Assembly (NCBI GenBank): GCA_937900305.1
Contig: CALCCV010000707.1
Location: 1-9,014 of the forward strand
Direction: 5' to 3'
DNA from: an uncultured Pseudobdellovibrionaceae bacterium
GTDB taxonomy: Bacteria > Bdellovibrionota > Bdellovibrionia > Bdellovibrionales > Bdellovibrionaceae
DNA length: 9,014 bases
In this document: positions 6,751 to 9,014 of the stretch, in pieces
How the letters are laid out: the number at the start of each line of letters is the position of its first letter
Position numbering within the stretch: position 1 is the stretch's first letter
Position numbers and translations under genes: made by a program
Notes under the pieces: model-generated
Databases searched by the model: none
The model's input: only the letters and a program-made list of their open reading frames with translations
Told to the model about the DNA's origin: nothing

Positions 6751-7641
6751 GTGAATTCTGCTCTTGAATCTGCTCATAAATTGAAATCCTCGAATGTGGT
6801 CTCTTATCTGCTCGTGGTCGTCGCGATGATTTCCATTCAGTCCGGGGCATCGCTTGCCAAAAATCTTTTCCCGATTTTAGGACCCGAGGGAACAACCACA
6901 TTGCGTTTGGGAATCGCGGCGGTGATTCTTTGTTCAATTTGGCGCCCTTGGCGGCACTCGTTGTCTCGCACAGAAAAAATTTCTATTCTTGCTTACGGAC
7001 TGTCTCTCGGAGCGATGAATTTTTTATTTTATCAAGCCATCGAACGCATCCCACTGGGACTCGCCGTTGGACTCGAGTTTACAGGGCCACTCTCCGTTTC
7101 TCTACTGGCTTCACGCAAATCACTGGATTTTCTTTGGGCCGGCCTTGCCGCTTTAGGGATCTACTTGATTTTGCCGGCGATGACACACACGACTTCGCTT
7201 GATCCGGTGGGAGTTATTTTCGCTCTCTCCGCTGGCGCCTGTTGGGCTGGGTACATTCTCTTTGGTCAAAGGGCTGGAGGGTTCACCCATGCCGGCACGG
7301 TCACCGCCTGGGGAATGGTGGCGGCGGCTCTTCTTGTCTCCCCATTTGGCTTAGTTACCTCGGGAAGCGCTTTCCTGCAAATTTCAATTTGGCCAGTTGC
7401 GATTCTCGTTGGCATTCTCTCTAGTGCTTTGCCTTACTCTTTAGAGATGTTGGCCCTGCGGAGTCTGCCGACAAAAAATTTTGGAATTTTGATGAGTGCT
7501 GAGCCCGCGATCGCCGCGATCTCGGGCGTTTTATTTTTGCACGAGCAGCTGATGGCGACGCAATGGCTCGCCCTCCTCAGCATCATGGTGGCTTCGATGG
7601 GAAGTGCTATGACCTCACAAATCACTCAAGCTCACTCATAA
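6751..7641 (+). CDS. rhtA: RhtA-like threonine/homoserine exporter (EamA/DMT family)
   Basis: This 296-residue protein closely matches the length and motif order of E. coli RhtA (about 295 residues), an inner-membrane exporter of threonine, homoserine and related amino acids. About ten hydrophobic segments form two EamA halves (roughly 18-140 and 153-287). Motifs shared with RhtA as I remember it: SIQSGASLAK (28-37), ALEFTGPL-like GLEFTGPL (107-114), AGACWAGYILFGQRAG (161-176), ALPYSLEM (226-233) and FGILMSAEPA (244-253), near the second half's conserved Glu-Pro. The frame extends up to ATG 6661, but GTG 6751 is chosen because AGAGGAG sits eight bases before it and because the product then begins like RhtA; the extra 30 residues would be hydrophilic and atypical. 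It is transcribed away from the carboxylase operon from a shared 105-base region. Its 3' end overlaps the convergent beta-helix gene by 10 bases. The exported amino acid may differ from E. coli. Confidence 0.92.
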   Translation: MNSALESAHKLKSSNVVSYLLVVVAMISIQSGASLAKNLFPILGPEGTTTLRLGIAAVILCSIWRPWRHSLSRTEKISILAYGLSLGAMNFLFYQAIERIPLGLAVGLEFTGPLSVSLLASRKSLDFLWAGLAALGIYLILPAMTHTTSLDPVGVIFALSAGACWAGYILFGQRAGGFTHAGTVTAWGMVAAALLVSPFGLVTSGSAFLQISIWPVAILVGILSSALPYSLEMLALRSLPTKNFGILMSAEPAIAAISGVLFLHEQLMATQWLALLSIMVASMGSAMTSQITQAHS

Positions 7642-8951
7642 GGACAAAAAATGACACTTGCACCGGTGATCGCTGTGCCGGTGATGAATCCCGATGACAC
7701 CACTCCCGTAAAAGTGGGTGATACGGCTTCATTGCAAAATACGTTGCCACTTCCGTTCACCACGTGTGAAGTTCCGGTGCCGTCATAAAACACCGTCGAG
7801 CTGAAGCTGGAGTTGCTGTACCCTCTTCTGATCATGCTGCCATTCATGTTCACGGTGCCAGAGCTCGTAGCGAAATGAATCGCACCGCGCCCGGCCGAAT
7901 CGTAAACTGTCGAGTCGGTTAAATCCAGACGGCCGCCCGAAATCAGAATGGGCTTTGCACTGGCCGTGCTGCCGTTGGCTCCCAGGGTCGAATCTGTGAC
8001 TTTCATCCAACCCGCGTTTGAGAGAGCACCCCGGCGACCAACAATACTTGAGTCGGTGATCTCAGCCACGCTAGTCGATGACAAGAACTCCACGCCAAAA
8101 CCAGATCCGGAATCAAACTCGGAGTTATGTATTTTTAACGGTGCGGAAACAAACCCAGACGTCGCCGTAATGAGGCGACCGCCATCGGAGCTGGTGGTGT
8201 TCATATTGGTCATCGAGACACTGTCTAAATAAACATTTTCAGCGCCGCTCGATTTCAAAATGTAGCGATCGTTATTGTTGTAATTGAAACGGAGAGTGAT
8301 GCCGACCATACTGAATCCGGAGGCGCCCACGAGATTTAAAATCGAAGAAAACGACTCCGCATTAAAAACAGAAGTGTCACCTTGGCGCGATATGAGTCTG
8401 ACATTGTTTTCATACAGATCCATTGCCGAATCCGCCCCGCTATTGTGAATGTAAGCCGCGTTGTTCAGGCACAGGGTGCGATTCGGCGCCCTGTTTAGAT
8501 TTTCTTTGAAAGTGTCAAAGCGAATATTTCCTTTCACATTTCCATCACAATTTACGAATGTTATATCGGGAAATAAAAGTGAGGGTATAAAGGAATACAC
8601 TGCAGACTTTGATCCAACGCGAAAGAATTTAATTTTGTGTTCGACCGAAAAATTTTTGGACTTCCAGATAAAACTATTTAAATCGCTACAGGGTATGTAA
8701 GTCACGCCTGCATCTTTTGAACAGAGCACACCCGACCCGTCGTGGGTGAACGACACCGTTCGGATAAATGTATCATCAGCGACCCAAATTTTGCGCTTTG
8801 AAATCGGCAGAGTGATTGTATAGGTCGGTTCAGGACCGTCTCCCTCGGGCACCTCTGCATCCGGATCTGGAGATAAGGACGGCGTTTCCGCCTCAACTGT
8901 TTCTTCTTTTTTTGCTGATGGAAAATTCAATATTAAATGCCGCAACTGCAT
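7632..8951 (-). CDS. Parallel beta-helix repeat protein of unknown function
   Basis: I do not recognise a named family. The 439-residue product (from ATG 8951) begins with a Lys- and Glu-containing segment, then an acidic Pro-rich linker (residues 16-42), as often found after the anchor of surface lipoproteins. From about residue 205 it is Ser/Thr/Gly/Asn-rich, with repeated turns of the form hydrophobic-x-hydrophobic-(T/H)-(D/N)-S-x-hydrophobic: LKIHNSEF (272-279), AEITDSSI (296-303), MKVTDSTL (316-323), LDLTDSTV (342-349) and VNMNGSMI (367-374). The spacing of about 20-25 residues is what right-handed parallel beta-helix coils give. Six Cys (77, 88, 135, 161, 406, 436) could form disulfides outside the cytoplasm. 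No convincing signal peptide or lipobox is visible: the frame upstream is open only to a TAA at 8988-8990 and adds no good start. No ribosome binding site precedes ATG 8951, so the start is uncertain. Binding, adhesion or carbohydrate-related roles are possible. Confidence 0.75.
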   Translation of the reverse strand: MQLRHLILNFPSAKKEETVEAETPSLSPDPDAEVPEGDGPEPTYTITLPISKRKIWVADDTFIRTVSFTHDGSGVLCSKDAGVTYIPCSDLNSFIWKSKNFSVEHKIKFFRVGSKSAVYSFIPSLLFPDITFVNCDGNVKGNIRFDTFKENLNRAPNRTLCLNNAAYIHNSGADSAMDLYENNVRLISRQGDTSVFNAESFSSILNLVGASGFSMVGITLRFNYNNNDRYILKSSGAENVYLDSVSMTNMNTTSSDGGRLITATSGFVSAPLKIHNSEFDSGSGFGVEFLSSTSVAEITDSSIVGRRGALSNAGWMKVTDSTLGANGSTASAKPILISGGRLDLTDSTVYDSAGRGAIHFATSSGTVNMNGSMIRRGYSNSSFSSTVFYDGTGTSHVVNGSGNVFCNEAVSPTFTGVVSSGFITGTAITGASVIFCPYE

Positions 8952-9014
8952 AATGAAGGGGATTTTTTTGATCGCCGTCCAAATCTGTTAACTGGAGGCC
9001 CTTGGCAACAAGAT
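8952..9014. other. Short right-end stretch without a supported gene
   Basis: These 63 bases precede the beta-helix gene. I see no clear promoter for that gene (no -35/-10 pair with proper spacing), no ribosome binding site next to its ATG, and no coding frame that can be supported in so short a stretch. The sequence is cut by the window edge. Confidence 0.5.

Noticed and set aside
7661..7683. Inverted repeat CACCGG/CCGGTG just after the exporter gene as a terminator
   Set aside because: The stem is 6 bp with an 11-base loop, has no T run after it, and lies in the coding region of the beta-helix gene, where the two ccggtgat copies encode similar turns.
8953..8991. Tiny plus-strand frame MKGIFLIAVQIC that resembles a signal peptide
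   Set aside because: It is only 12 codons long before TAA, has no ribosome site, and slippage at its T run gives no plausible continuation.

Overview
The window looks like a compact chromosomal stretch from a Gram-negative bacterium. The evidence is two genes for apparently exported proteins (one a c-type cytochrome), an RhtA-type inner-membrane exporter, and base composition near half G+C. The gene mix (secreted cytochrome, branched-chain or acyl-CoA carboxylase, surface-like beta-helix protein) would fit a Bdellovibrionota or deltaproteobacterial relative, but this is an impression, not a proof. I see no rRNA, tRNA, CRISPR array, insertion sequence, phage gene or integration scar. There is no non-coding stretch longer than about 105 bases.

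Layout. (1) Bases 1-2114, plus strand: the 3' part of a diheme cytochrome c gene overlaps by an ATGA junction with a gene for an exported protein carrying the motif order of the CotH kinase-like superfamily. (2) Bases 2122-6645, minus strand: a tight three-gene operon, read from right to left, encodes an acyl-CoA carboxylase carboxyltransferase subunit, then its biotin carboxylase/biotin-carrier subunit, then a BKACE (DUF849) beta-keto acid cleavage enzyme. The junctions overlap by 17 and 4 bases. (3) Bases 6646-6750: a short divergent control region with strong ribosome binding sites on both sides. (4) Bases 6751-7641, plus strand: an RhtA-like amino-acid exporter. (5) Bases 7632-8951, minus strand: a protein with parallel beta-helix repeats of unknown function, whose end overlaps the exporter gene by 10 bases. 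(6) Bases 8952-9014: no supported gene.

How the genes work together. The carboxylase subunits form one biotin enzyme that most resembles methylcrotonyl-CoA carboxylase of leucine breakdown, although the acyl-CoA substrate cannot be fixed from sequence. The BKACE enzyme makes or uses acetoacetate, which is also the end product of leucine breakdown, so the operon probably handles amino-acid-derived or related acyl-CoA units. The exporter shares the control region with this operon and may balance the amino-acid pool. The cytochrome/CotH-like pair is probably a separate periplasmic or surface unit. The least explained items are that pair and the beta-helix protein, which lacks a clear export signal.
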